DNA of 64,000 nucleotides from Flavobacterium tagetis (GCF_016735615.1 NZ_JAERSF010000003.1:372001-436000), one strand, 5' to 3'. Positions 8,786-16,984 are shown, counted from the stretch's first letter. Numbers and translations: made by a program. The notes: generated from the letters alone by a model not told the origin.

Positions 8786-10405
8786 ATGTTAACAGTCAAT
8801 AATTTATCAGTTCAGTTTGGTAAAAGAATTTTATTCGACGAAGTAAACACTACGTTTACTCACGGAAATATTTACGGCGTTATTGGAGCAAATGGTGCAG
8901 GAAAATCTACTTTCTTAAAAGTGATTTCTGGCGACATTGATCCAACTTCGGGGCATATTCATTTAGAGCCAGGAAAACGTATGTCGGTTTTAAACCAGAA
9001 CCACAACATGTTCGACGAGCATACTGTTTTGGAAACCGTTTTAATGGGAAATAAAGTTCTGTATGCTGTTAAAAAAGAAATGGATGAACTTTATTTAGAT
9101 TATAATGATGCTAATGCAGATAGAATAGGGGAGTTACAAGTTCAGTTTGAAGAAATGAACGGATGGAACGCCGATTCTGATGCAGCAGCCATGTTATCTA
9201 ACTTAGGAATCACAGAAGCAGATCATTATACTTTAATGAGCGACATGGAAGGAAAAATGAAAGTACGTGTGCTTTTGGCGCAGGCACTTTTCGGAAATCC
9301 TGATTTGCTTATTATGGATGAGCCTACCAACGATTTGGATTTCGAGACAATCGCTTGGTTAGAAAACTTCTTAGCAAACTACGAAAATACTGTAATCGTT
9401 GTATCTCACGACCGTCACTTTTTAGATGCGGTTTGTACACATATTTCTGATATTGATTTCGGAAAAATCAATCACTACTCAGGAAACTATACTTTCTGGT
9501 ACGAGTCTAGCCAATTAGCGGCAAAACAGCGTGCGCAGCAAAACAAAAAAGCAGAAGAGAAGAAACAAGAGTTGGAAGAATTTATTCGTCGTTTTAGTGC
9601 AAACGTGGCGAAATCGAAACAAGCTACTTCTCGTAAAAAAATGATTTCGAAATTGAATATTGCCGAAATCAAACCATCTAGCCGTCGTTACCCTGCGATT
9701 ATTTTCGATCAGGATCGTGAAGCTGGAGATCAGATTTTAAATGTAGAAAACTTATCTGCTTCTGTAGAAGGAGAAGTTCTTTTCAAAGATGTTGATTTGA
9801 ATATGGCAAAAGGCGATAAAATCGTTCTTTTCTCTAAAGATTCACGTGCTACAACAGCTTTCTACGAAATCTTAAACGGAGAACAAAAAGCAGATTCTGG
9901 AACTTTCGATTGGGGAATTACAACCAATCAAGCGTATTTGCCAGCTGAAAATCATAAATACTTTGAAAACGATTTGAGTTTAGTTGACTGGTTACGTCAG
10001 TATGCTAAAACGGAAGAAGAGCGCGATGAGGTATTTATTAGAGGTTTCTTAGGAAAAATGATTTTCTCTGGAGAAGAAGCTCTTAAAACATCAAGAGTTT
10101 TATCTGGAGGAGAAAAAGTACGTTGTATGTTGTCTAGAATGATGATGGAGCGTGCAAACGTTTTAATGTTAGACGAACCTACAAACCACTTAGATTTGGA
10201 GTCTATTACAGCTTTCAATAACTCATTGAAAAACTTTAAAGGTTCTGTAATCTTTACAACGCATGACCACGAATTCGCGCAAACTGTTGGTAACAGAATC
10301 GTAGAATTGACACCAAACGGAGTTATCGACCGTTACATGACATTTGACGAATATCTTGATGATGAAAAAATTCAAGAACAAAGAAAAAAGATGTACAATC
10401 TTTAA
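8786..10405 (+). CDS. YbiT-type ABC-F protein with a degenerate second ATP site
   Basis: A 539-residue soluble protein with two ABC domains joined by a charged helical linker (about 245-290), the layout of ABC-F ribosome-associated ATPases. Similarity to E. coli YbiT is strong (FGK.LF at the start, SANVAKSKQATSRKKMI in the linker). Domain 1 has a normal Walker A (GANGAGKST, 34-42) and Walker B (LLIMDEPTNDLD) but a poor signature (MSDMEGKMKVR, 151-161), as in YbiT. Domain 2 has a normal signature (LSGGEK, 439-444) and Walker B, but its Walker A is replaced by SKDSRATT (350-357), without the Gly-rich loop or Lys. The start at 8786 is set by the promoter at 8730-8760. Confidence 0.9.
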   Translation: MLTVNNLSVQFGKRILFDEVNTTFTHGNIYGVIGANGAGKSTFLKVISGDIDPTSGHIHLEPGKRMSVLNQNHNMFDEHTVLETVLMGNKVLYAVKKEMDELYLDYNDANADRIGELQVQFEEMNGWNADSDAAAMLSNLGITEADHYTLMSDMEGKMKVRVLLAQALFGNPDLLIMDEPTNDLDFETIAWLENFLANYENTVIVVSHDRHFLDAVCTHISDIDFGKINHYSGNYTFWYESSQLAAKQRAQQNKKAEEKKQELEEFIRRFSANVAKSKQATSRKKMISKLNIAEIKPSSRRYPAIIFDQDREAGDQILNVENLSASVEGEVLFKDVDLNMAKGDKIVLFSKDSRATTAFYEILNGEQKADSGTFDWGITTNQAYLPAENHKYFENDLSLVDWLRQYAKTEEERDEVFIRGFLGKMIFSGEEALKTSRVLSGGEKVRCMLSRMMMERANVLMLDEPTNHLDLESITAFNNSLKNFKGSVIFTTHDHEFAQTVGNRIVELTPNGVIDRYMTFDEYLDDEKIQEQRKKMYNL

Positions 10406-10427
10406 TTTTTAAATTGCAATAATATTA

Positions 10428-10466
10428 AAATCCCAAATTCCAATTTTTGTGAATTTGGGATTTTTT
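10428..10466 (+). terminator. Terminator of the ABC-F gene
   Basis: A 13-bp perfect stem (AAATCCCAAATTC / GAATTTGGGATTT) with a 10-base loop and a T-run, 23 bases after the stop. The same ATCCCAAA/TTTGGGAT core recurs at 11753 and 48524. Confidence 0.88.
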
Positions 10467-10487
10467 ATTCTATATCTTTTACGCATA

Positions 10488-10515
10488 GTTTGTCATTTCG
10501 ACCGAAGGGAGAAAT
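10488..10515. repeat. Single arm of the TTGTCATTTCGAC repeat family
   Basis: GTTTGTCATTTCGAC, then CGAAGGGAGAAATC, matches one arm of the 8527-8632 element with a few changes; the opposite arm is missing. A decayed TTTGGGATT terminator half lies at 10587-10595. Confidence 0.65.
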
Positions 10516-10692
10516 CTTCGCGAGAAGCTCAACAAAGATTGACCTTTGTTCCATACCCGTAAAAAAATCTCAGAATCCATTTTTAATTTGGGATTTTTTT
10601 TGTCTTAATAATTTTTCGTGTGAATTTTCATTCAATCATAAAGTGTTGTATTTGTAAGAAAAATATATTTATTTTAGAAAAAGCAAGTGAGC

Positions 10693-11745
10693 ATGAAGAA
10701 CATTCAAAAAGGTATAAAAGTACTATTGTTGATGGCTACATTCCATGTAGGCATAGCGCAGGAGTATAATAAAATTAATTCGTCGTCGATTTCATATTTA
10801 AACAATGGCTTCTTGTCGAATAATTTTATAAGCATAGAAAATGCAAATAAAACGAAACTCAAAAACGGGTTTTATGAAATGAATAGGGATGGTAGAAAAA
10901 TGCAATTTTATATTAACGAAAAAGGAAATGTAGACGGAACTTTTAAAGAATACAACTCAAACGGGACTTTAGGAATACAAACATTGCTTAATAATGGCAA
11001 GTTAATAAGTACGACTGCGGTTGATTCTAATGGAAAAACTATAGAGAGTTTAAATGTTGGAAAGGATGCGAAAAGTGGACATCAATTTTTCAATAGAAAA
11101 AAGTATGATTCTTTGGGAGCGTTAGTTGAGCAAATCGATTATAATTGGGATAAAAAAGAAATAAAAACGTCAAATTATGAAAATAAGAAACTTGTTTCAG
11201 AAACTATCATTTTTGATGAATATAAGATTTGGAATTCAAATGGAGATATAACTGAAGCCAAGTTAACTCATCCGAAAAATACAAGCTATAAAATAGAAAA
11301 GAAATACTATCCAAATGGAAAATTGAAAAGTTCTAGATTTACAGACAGTCAATCTATTGAAGGAGAATTGAAAGAATATACAGAAGCCGGCGTTTTGATA
11401 AAAAGTAAAAAGACCTCTACGGACAAAATTAACAATGAAAAAATATATAAATTAGAAGAAGTTGAGGTAAAACCAAGCTATCCATCAGGAATAGATTCAT
11501 TCTATAAATTTTTCTCCAAAAATTTTGTAAAGCCCAATCAAGAAGGGCTGCAAGGAACAATTTATATGGATTTTGTTGTTGAAAAAGACGGTTCTTTATC
11601 TGCTTTTCGCTGTTTTAAAGATATTGGATATGCAACAGGAGCAGAAGCAATTCGGGTTTTGAAACTATCTCCAAAATGGAATCCCGCCAAGATAGACGGT
11701 AAAAAAGTCAGATGTGTTTATGTATTAAAAGTTCCAAGTAAATAA
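10693..11745 (+). CDS. Exported MORN/YwqK-repeat protein with TonB C-terminal domain
   Basis: About 350 residues. A signal peptide ends near ATFHVGIAQ. Residues ~50-240 hold repeats of the NGxxxGxFKEYxxNG type (DGTFKEYNSNGTLG; KYYPNGKLKSS; EGELKEYTEAG), as in YwqK/MORN proteins. The C-terminal ~80 residues form a TonB-like energy-transducer domain (GTIYMDFVVEKDGSL, then AIRVLKLSPKWNPA). It lacks the N-terminal membrane anchor of true TonB, so it is periplasmic rather than an energy coupler. A GTG six bases upstream (10687) could also serve as start; the ATG is preferred. Function unknown. Confidence 0.8.
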   Translation: MKNIQKGIKVLLLMATFHVGIAQEYNKINSSSISYLNNGFLSNNFISIENANKTKLKNGFYEMNRDGRKMQFYINEKGNVDGTFKEYNSNGTLGIQTLLNNGKLISTTAVDSNGKTIESLNVGKDAKSGHQFFNRKKYDSLGALVEQIDYNWDKKEIKTSNYENKKLVSETIIFDEYKIWNSNGDITEAKLTHPKNTSYKIEKKYYPNGKLKSSRFTDSQSIEGELKEYTEAGVLIKSKKTSTDKINNEKIYKLEEVEVKPSYPSGIDSFYKFFSKNFVKPNQEGLQGTIYMDFVVEKDGSLSAFRCFKDIGYATGAEAIRVLKLSPKWNPAKIDGKKVRCVYVLKVPSK

Positions 11746-11752
11746 AAAATAG

Positions 11753-11799
11753 AAAAATCCCAAACGCCAAGTTTTAAATTGGAATTTGGGATTTTTTTT
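11753..11799. terminator. Bidirectional terminator
   Basis: A 12-bp stem (AAAAATCCCAAA at 11753-11764 with TTTGGGATTTTT at 11785-11796) between two convergent genes. T-runs lie on both sides, so it can serve both strands. Confidence 0.85.
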
Positions 11800-11815
11800 A
11801 TTGTTTATTGATAAA

Positions 11816-11989
11816 CTATTTGCTTCCGAACATTTTAGCGAAAATCCAGATAATAATCGCAATAATAAAAATTACGATAAAAATCCCGAATCCCATTCCG
11901 GCTTTAAAAATGTCTCCTATAACTTCACAGCTTGTAAATGAAAACAGTATTACAAAAACCATTAACAATCTTAGTATTTTATTTTGCAT
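11816..11989 (-). CDS. 57-residue membrane lipoprotein
   Basis: A short minus-strand gene: MQNKILRLLMVFVILFSFTS, then Cys21, then a glycine-containing stretch (KAGMGFG) and a strongly hydrophobic helix (FIVIFIIAIIIWIF), ending AKMFGSK. The N-terminal hydrophobic stretch and FTSC resemble a lipoprotein signal. Small proteins of this form (SCEVIGDIFKAGMGFG) are widespread in Flavobacterium and have sometimes been labelled phosphatidate cytidylyltransferase, which such a short peptide cannot be. It ends just beyond the shared terminator at 11753-11799. Its function is not known. Confidence 0.75.
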   Translation of the reverse strand: MQNKILRLLMVFVILFSFTSCEVIGDIFKAGMGFGIFIVIFIIAIIIWIFAKMFGSK

Positions 11990-12120
11990 GATTCTGATAT
12001 TTTAAATTGATACTTAAAATTACTTCAGGAATAGGCAAAATGTGTTATAGAATTTTTTGGAAATGTTTTAGGATTTGGAGCTATTGAATTAAAATAAATA
12101 CTTATTTTGAGACCTATAAA

Positions 12121-12897
12121 TTATATTGTCGAATTGTCATTCTTTTTAACGAAATTAAAAATTCCTAGACCAATATAAGCAACAAGAAATGTTATCATAA
12201 ACGCGATTAATGTGTTGTTATATGATGAAATACGATCAACTTCTCTTTTTATTGATTCATCATTAGATTTAATCTCTCTTTTTAAATCTTCTATATCTCT
12301 TTTCATTGCTGCTATTTCTACAAATTTTCGAGGATTATCTTGCAATAAAGAGTTTAGGGAATTCACATTTTCAGACAATTCAGAATACTGTTTTTGAATT
12401 TTTAAGATTTCAATTTTAATAGTATCGGATTTATTATATTTTTTTTGGGGAATGATGTATGCTCTATTAATTTTTTTCTCAAGTTCTCGAATTTCAAAGT
12501 CTAGTTTGTTTTGTATTTCAATATCTTGATTTTTGTCTGTTAAAAGATTTGTTATTTTAGGAAACATTGAAAGTACAGAAGCTATTATACCTATAATTAA
12601 GGGGAAAACCAATTTGTTAAAATCAGAATTTAAAAGAATGTGAAATTTATACTTGTTTTTTAGTCTAAAAAAATCATTTCTATTTAGTGAGTAAATGTTA
12701 TTTTTCTCCAGAATGATGTTTTTACTTATTAATTTATTTAATACTTCTTTTATTTCTTCTTCAGAATAGGTTTCATAATTAAAAAATCTATATAATGCTG
12801 AAAATGTGTATCTTTTTGGTTGGTTAGGATTGTCAAGAATCATTTTCTTAAGTAAGATTTTTTCAAGATTTTGATTTTCTATTTCTTTTTTCTTCAT
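12121..12897 (-). CDS. Orphan membrane protein: winged-helix-like head, coiled coil, two membrane helices
   Basis: 258 residues, not assigned to a family. The first ~75 residues are rich in helix and read like a small winged-helix domain (LLKKMILDNPNQPKRYTFSA, later EEIKEVLNKLISKNIILE). A membrane helix follows at about 94-111 (LVFPLIIGIIASVLSMF). Then comes a Lys/Glu-rich coiled coil (~125-225) and a second helix (~229-249, LIAFMITFLVAYIGLGIF) with a short tail. Both termini probably face the cytoplasm, with the coiled coil outside or lying along the membrane (inference). It is more AT-rich than its neighbours and stands alone, which suggests a recent arrival. Confidence 0.65.
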   Translation of the reverse strand: MKKKEIENQNLEKILLKKMILDNPNQPKRYTFSALYRFFNYETYSEEEIKEVLNKLISKNIILEKNNIYSLNRNDFFRLKNKYKFHILLNSDFNKLVFPLIIGIIASVLSMFPKITNLLTDKNQDIEIQNKLDFEIRELEKKINRAYIIPQKKYNKSDTIKIEILKIQKQYSELSENVNSLNSLLQDNPRKFVEIAAMKRDIEDLKREIKSNDESIKREVDRISSYNNTLIAFMITFLVAYIGLGIFNFVKKNDNSTI

Positions 12898-13064
12898 TTT
12901 AATATGTGAAATTTATAATTAATTATTTTACTTGCCGTAAGATTTCTTTTGTAATAAGATTAATTTGCATAATTACGAACTTCAAGTAAGATTAGAAAAA
13001 ATATAAATATTTTAATAAAGAATATTTCCCCAGCCGACACCCCAACAAATAAAATCAGATTCCG

Positions 13065-13072
13065 TATATTTG
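13065..13072 (+). promoter_or_regulatory. -7 element TATATTTG of pyrR
   Basis: A perfect TAnnTTTG 24 bases before the pyrR ATG. No clear TTG is found at the -33 position. It overlaps a possible TTG start at 13070, which excludes that start. Confidence 0.6.
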
Positions 13073-13096
13073 CGCAACCAAACATTACAATTACTT

Positions 13097-13636
13097 ATGA
13101 GTCAAAAAGTATTACTTAATTCGAAAGAAGTTACTATCATACTCCATCGTTTGGCTTGTCAGTTAATCGAAAAACATCTTGATTTCTCTGAAACTATTTT
13201 AGTTGGAATTCAGCCAAGAGGTGTTTTTTTAGCTGAACGTTTAAAACAAATATTAGAAAACGAATACAAGGTTCCTGAAATTTCTCTAGGATATCTGGAC
13301 ATCACTTTTTTTAGAGATGATTTCCGTCGTACTGATAAACCGCTTGAAGCCAATAAAACCCAAATCAATTTTATAGTCGAAGACAAAAAAGTCATTTTTA
13401 TCGATGACGTTTTGTTTACTGGACGAAGCATTCGTTCTGCCTTAACTGCCATTCAATCTTTTGGGAGACCTTCAGAAATTGAATTGTTGGTTTTAATAGA
13501 CAGACGTTTCAGCCGACATTTGCCAATTCAGCCCGATTATAGAGGCCGTCAGGTAGATGCTATTAATGGTGAAAAAGTAATTGTAAGCTGGAAAGAAAAT
13601 GATGGTGAAGATGTTGTTCACCTAGTGACGAATTAA
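13097..13636 (+). CDS. pyrR: PyrR: pyrimidine operon regulator / uracil phosphoribosyltransferase
   Basis: A 179-residue type I phosphoribosyltransferase. The PRPP-binding loop VIFIDDVLFTGRS is at residues 99-111, and DRRFSRHLPIQPDYRG is typical of PyrR rather than Upp. In Firmicutes PyrR binds pyr mRNA when UMP is high and causes attenuation; it also makes UMP from uracil and PRPP. It lies 107 bases upstream of pyrB, and that spacer contains two mutually exclusive hairpins. The ATG at 13097 is used because the upstream TTG overlaps the -7 element. Confidence 0.93.
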   Translation: MSQKVLLNSKEVTIILHRLACQLIEKHLDFSETILVGIQPRGVFLAERLKQILENEYKVPEISLGYLDITFFRDDFRRTDKPLEANKTQINFIVEDKKVIFIDDVLFTGRSIRSALTAIQSFGRPSEIELLVLIDRRFSRHLPIQPDYRGRQVDAINGEKVIVSWKENDGEDVVHLVTN

Positions 13637-13656
13637 GTTTAATCGGTTAACCGGTT

Positions 13657-13716
13657 AATTGTTTAATCGGTAATAACACCGATTAAGCGATTTGAAAAAA
13701 AAACGATTAAACAATT
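13657..13716 (+). promoter_or_regulatory. Alternative hairpins between pyrR and pyrB
   Basis: Hairpin 1: TTAATCGGT (13663-13671) with ACCGATTAA (13678-13686), loop AATAAC. Hairpin 2: AATTGTTTAATCG (13657-13669) with CGATTAAACAATT (13704-13716), a perfect 13-bp pairing. They share 13663-13669, so only one can form. This layout fits an attenuator but could also come from simple GATTAAAC repeats. A poly-A tract lies between the arms; no T-run follows. Confidence 0.45.
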
Positions 13717-13743
13717 CAACGATTAAACATATAAACACACACA

Positions 13744-14670
13744 ATGAAAGAATTAAGCGTAAATCATTTATTAGGAATAAAATATATCAATGAGAATGAT
13801 ATTAACCTGATTTTTGAAACGGCAGATCATTTTAAAGAAGTCATTAATAGACCGATTAAAAAAGTTCCTTCATTACGAGATATTACTATTGCTAATATTT
13901 TCTTCGAAAACAGTACCAGAACCAAACTCTCTTTCGAATTAGCGCAGAAACGTTTATCTGCTGACGTCATCAGTTTTTCTGCAGCTCAGTCATCGGTTAA
14001 AAAAGGAGAGACCTTGATTGATACTGTAAATAATATCCTTTCGATGAAAGTTGATATGGTTGTAATGCGTCACTCTAATCCTGGAGCGGCTTATTTTTTA
14101 TCTAAAAATGTCAAAGCAAGTATTGTAAACGCCGGAGACGGAGCGCATGAGCATCCAACTCAGGCTTTATTAGATAGTTATTCGATTAGAGAAAAATTAG
14201 GAGATGTTGCTGGAAAAAAAGTAGTTATTGTAGGTGATATTCTGCACTCACGCGTAGCGCTTTCAAACATATATGCTTTGCAGATGCAAGGCGCAGAAGT
14301 AAAAGTTTGCGGACCAAAAACATTGATTCCGAGATATATTGAATCGCTTGGTGTTACAGTTGAACCAAATTTAAGAAAAGCATTAGAATGGTGTGATGTT
14401 GCGAATATGCTTCGTGTACAAAACGAACGTATGGATGTGAATTTTTTTCCATCAACGCGTGAATACGCACAACAATATGGAGTAGACAAACCACTTTTGG
14501 ATTCGCTAGGAAAAGAAATCGTAATCATGCACCCAGGACCAATTAACAGAGGAGTAGAGATTACTTCTGAGGTGGCCGATTCTGATCATTCGGTTATTTT
14601 GAATCAGGTGGAGAATGGAGTTGCGATTAGAATGGCGGTTATTTATTTGCTGGCTTCTAAGATTCAATAG
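13744..14670 (+). CDS. pyrB: Aspartate carbamoyltransferase catalytic subunit
   Basis: 308 residues, the normal length. It condenses carbamoyl phosphate and aspartate to carbamoyl aspartate, the committed step of pyrimidine synthesis. The carbamoyl-phosphate motif FFENSTRTKLSF is at about 53-64 (STRT at 57-60), HPTQALLD is near 140, and MHPGPINRGVE is near the C-terminus. No pyrI regulatory subunit is next to it. It follows pyrR in the same direction and is probably in the same transcription unit, subject to the spacer hairpins. Confidence 0.97.
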   Translation: MKELSVNHLLGIKYINENDINLIFETADHFKEVINRPIKKVPSLRDITIANIFFENSTRTKLSFELAQKRLSADVISFSAAQSSVKKGETLIDTVNNILSMKVDMVVMRHSNPGAAYFLSKNVKASIVNAGDGAHEHPTQALLDSYSIREKLGDVAGKKVVIVGDILHSRVALSNIYALQMQGAEVKVCGPKTLIPRYIESLGVTVEPNLRKALEWCDVANMLRVQNERMDVNFFPSTREYAQQYGVDKPLLDSLGKEIVIMHPGPINRGVEITSEVADSDHSVILNQVENGVAIRMAVIYLLASKIQ

Positions 14671-14689
14671 TTTTTTAGTTTTCAGTCGC

Positions 14690-14752
14690 AGTTTTCAGTT
14701 TTGAAATAGGTGTTACACTGAGCGTAAAACTTGAAACCTGAAACTTGAAACA
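14690..14752. repeat. TTTTCAGT / CTTGAAAC low-complexity repeats
   Basis: The spacer after pyrB has TTTTCAGT twice, then ACTTGAAAC, CCTGAAAC and TTGAAAC in series. The second half is roughly complementary to the first. It is non-coding. Confidence 0.45.
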
Positions 14753-14806
14753 ACAAAAAAACTTAGTAAATTAGCATAACAAATATAAGCCCCTCAAAAA
14801 TATAAA

Positions 14807-15139
14807 ATGAAAGTAGATCAAAAAGGACATACCGTTACGATTAAAGATACGCAAGGAGATGTAAATGCTTTCTTGGAAAAAGTAACGCAACAATTTAAAA
14901 CCTTTGAAAAACAAAATATTATAATCGACTTATCGGCAGATTCTAATATTTCAGAAAATGATTTAAAAGCTTTTTTACCACTTTCTAAAGTTCAGAAAAA
15001 AGCAAAAAAATCGTTTGTAATTGTAGCAACCGATCTTGATTTTAATGCTATTTCAGATAAATTGGTTGTAGTGCCTTCTCTTTTAGAAGCTCATGATATT
15101 ATCGAAATGGAAGAAATCGAAAGAGACTTAGGTTTTTAA
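14807..15139 (+). CDS. STAS-like small protein upstream of rnz
   Basis: 110 residues with alternating strands and helices: NIIIDLSADSNISENDLKAF, then KKAKKSFVIVATDLDFNAIS, then a C-terminal LLEAHDIIEMEEIERDLGF. The order (strand, IIDLS, helix, strand FVIV, helix, VVPSLLEAHDII) resembles the STAS/anti-sigma-antagonist fold. The conserved phospho-serine of SpoIIAA is not obvious. It precedes rnz by 52 bases in the same direction, so the two are probably co-transcribed. Adjacent position does not prove a shared function. Confidence 0.65.
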   Translation: MKVDQKGHTVTIKDTQGDVNAFLEKVTQQFKTFEKQNIIIDLSADSNISENDLKAFLPLSKVQKKAKKSFVIVATDLDFNAISDKLVVVPSLLEAHDIIEMEEIERDLGF

Positions 15140-15147
15140 GAATTAAC

Positions 15148-15179
15148 AATTGATAATTAATAATTGTCAATTATCAATT
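15148..15179. repeat. AATTGATAATT inverted repeat
   Basis: AATTGATAATT (15148-15158) and AATTATCAATT (15169-15179) are perfect complements with a 10-base loop. A further ATCAATT copy follows up to 15185. It sits in the 52-base gap before rnz and is of low complexity. Confidence 0.6.
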
Positions 15180-15191
15180 ATCAATTGAGAA

Positions 15192-16097
15192 ATGAAGTTA
15201 ACTATACTTGGCTGTTATGCCGCAACTCCCAGAACGCTTACTAATCCGACTTCGCAAGTTTTAGATATTAAGAACAGATTGTTTTTAATTGATTGTGGAG
15301 AAGGAACTCAAGTACAGCTTCGTAAAAACAAGATTAAATTCTCAAAAATTAATCACATTTTTATCTCGCATCTTCATGGCGATCATTTGTATGGATTAAT
15401 AGGAACTATTTCGACTTTTTCGCTTTTAGGTAGAACCACAGATTTGCATATTTATGGGCCAAAAGGAATTAAGGAATTGATCTTAATTCAATTAAAATTG
15501 ACAGAATCTTGGACGACTTATTCTTTGTTTTTTCACGAATTAGAATCGAATCAAAGTGAAGTCATTTTTGAAGACAAAAAGGTCATTGTGAAAACAATTC
15601 CGCTAAAGCATCGTGTTTATACCAATGGTTATCTTTTTCAGGAAAAGCCAGATGAGAGAAAATTAGATGTCGAAGCTGTTCAGCGCTATAACATTCATGT
15701 TGCTTATTATCAGAAAATAAAAAATGGTGGAGACATTACGCTTGATGATGGAACAGTAATAGAAAACGAAAAACTTACTTTTGATCCACCTCCAGCAAAA
15801 AGTTATGCTTTTTGCTCAGATACGGTTTACAACGAAGAGATAATTCCGATTATACAAAATACAGACATTTTATATCACGAATCTACGTTTTTAGAATCTG
15901 AAGCAAGATTGGCAGAAAAAACACTGCATTCGACAGCAAAAGAAGCGGCAAGTATTGCTTTAAAAGCCAATGTTAAACAACTTATTTTAGGTCATTATTC
16001 AACGCGTTACGATGGTTTGGAGCCATTTAAAAAAGAAGCAGAAGAAGTTTTTCCAAATGTACTTTTAGCAGATGATGGAGTTAGTTTTGAGTTTTAA
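15192..16097 (+). CDS. rnz: Ribonuclease Z
   Basis: A 301-residue metallo-beta-lactamase-fold endonuclease that cuts the 3' trailer of tRNA precursors. The zinc motif HLHGDH is in HIFISHLHGDHLYGL, followed by later metal ligands in AFCSDTVYNEE and LILGHYSTRY. The insertion around 150-180 (PLKHRVYTNGYLFQEK) is the family's flexible-arm region. The length is that of the short bacterial RNase Z. Confidence 0.94.
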   Translation: MKLTILGCYAATPRTLTNPTSQVLDIKNRLFLIDCGEGTQVQLRKNKIKFSKINHIFISHLHGDHLYGLIGTISTFSLLGRTTDLHIYGPKGIKELILIQLKLTESWTTYSLFFHELESNQSEVIFEDKKVIVKTIPLKHRVYTNGYLFQEKPDERKLDVEAVQRYNIHVAYYQKIKNGGDITLDDGTVIENEKLTFDPPPAKSYAFCSDTVYNEEIIPIIQNTDILYHESTFLESEARLAEKTLHSTAKEAASIALKANVKQLILGHYSTRYDGLEPFKKEAEEVFPNVLLADDGVSFEF

Positions 16098-16098
16098 A

Positions 16099-16260
16099 AA
16101 AGATGCTAAGATACTAAGGTTCTAAGATGCTAAGTTTGTATGTAATTATCGCCCTGAGCGGAGTTTAAGGGTTGTTGTAATGAGAAGGACTTCGACTTCG
16201 TTCAGCCTGACAAACTAGAAACAAAAAAAAATCTAAAATCTAAAGTCTAAAGTCAACAAT
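16099..16260. repeat. Repeat-rich spacer between rnz and pdxH
   Basis: Three kinds of repeat are visible: ATGCTAAG/TACTAAG units at 16102-16134; a degenerate CTGAGCGGAG...CTTCGACTTCGTTCAG palindrome at about 16154-16207, related to 56106-56172; and TCTAAAATCTAAAGTCTAAAG units at 16231-16252. No gene is present. Confidence 0.55.
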
Positions 16261-16275
16261 CTAAAATAATAAATC

Positions 16276-16920
16276 ATGAATGATTTAAGTAATTATAGAA
16301 AATCTTACGAGAAGAGTGAATTATTAGAAACGAATATTCCGGAAGATCCGATTAATCTCTTTAACCGATGGTTTCATGAGGTGGAAGATTTTGGTGGAAG
16401 CGGAGAGGTGAATGCTATGACCGTTTCGACAATTGGATTAGATGGTTTTCCAAAATCGCGTGTGGTTTTATTGAAGAAATTTTCTGAGGAAGGTTTTATA
16501 TTTTATACGAATTATAATTCTGAAAAAGGAAAAGCGATCGAAGCAAACCCGAATATTTGTTTGTCCTTTTTTTGGCAAGAAATGGAGCGCCAGGTTATCA
16601 TTAAAGGAATCGCTCAGAAAACATCAGAAATTATTTCTGATAATTATTTTGATTCTCGTCCTGATGGAAGCAAACTTGGAGCAATTGTTTCTCACCAAAG
16701 CGAAGTAATTCCGTCAAGAACATTTTTGGAAGAAAACTTAAAAAAACTAGAAACTGAGTTTGAAGGAAAAGCAATTCCTAGACCTGAAAACTGGGGCGGT
16801 TATATTGTAACTCCGCTTCAAGTTGAATTCTGGCAAGGAAGACCAAATAGACTTCATGATCGAATTCGTTATACCAGTCAGTCAGATTTTTCTTGGAAGA
16901 TTGAAAGGTTATCTTCGTAA
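16276..16920 (+). CDS. pdxH: Pyridoxamine 5'-phosphate oxidase
   Basis: 214 residues, the family's length. It oxidises pyridoxamine- or pyridoxine-5'-phosphate to pyridoxal phosphate with FMN. Clear motifs are SRVVLLKKF and FIFYTNYNSEKGKAIEANP in the FMN site, ASHQSEVIPSR-like VSHQSEVIPSR, and the C-terminal EFWQGRPNRLHDRIRY, which binds substrate and FMN. It is a single gene. Confidence 0.96.
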   Translation: MNDLSNYRKSYEKSELLETNIPEDPINLFNRWFHEVEDFGGSGEVNAMTVSTIGLDGFPKSRVVLLKKFSEEGFIFYTNYNSEKGKAIEANPNICLSFFWQEMERQVIIKGIAQKTSEIISDNYFDSRPDGSKLGAIVSHQSEVIPSRTFLEENLKKLETEFEGKAIPRPENWGGYIVTPLQVEFWQGRPNRLHDRIRYTSQSDFSWKIERLSS

Positions 16921-16984
16921 AAGTATTTTTACGTAGGAATTTTATATATGAAATAAAAAAATAAGTGCATTTCATCGATTATTT

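Noticed and set aside
11808..12005. A plus-strand open frame of 65 codons
   Set aside because: It is the shadow of the minus-strand lipoprotein gene 11816-11989, which has lipobox and helix.
13070..13096. TTG start for pyrR at 13070
   Set aside because: It overlaps the -7 element TATATTTG; ATG 13097 gives a normal PyrR N-terminus.
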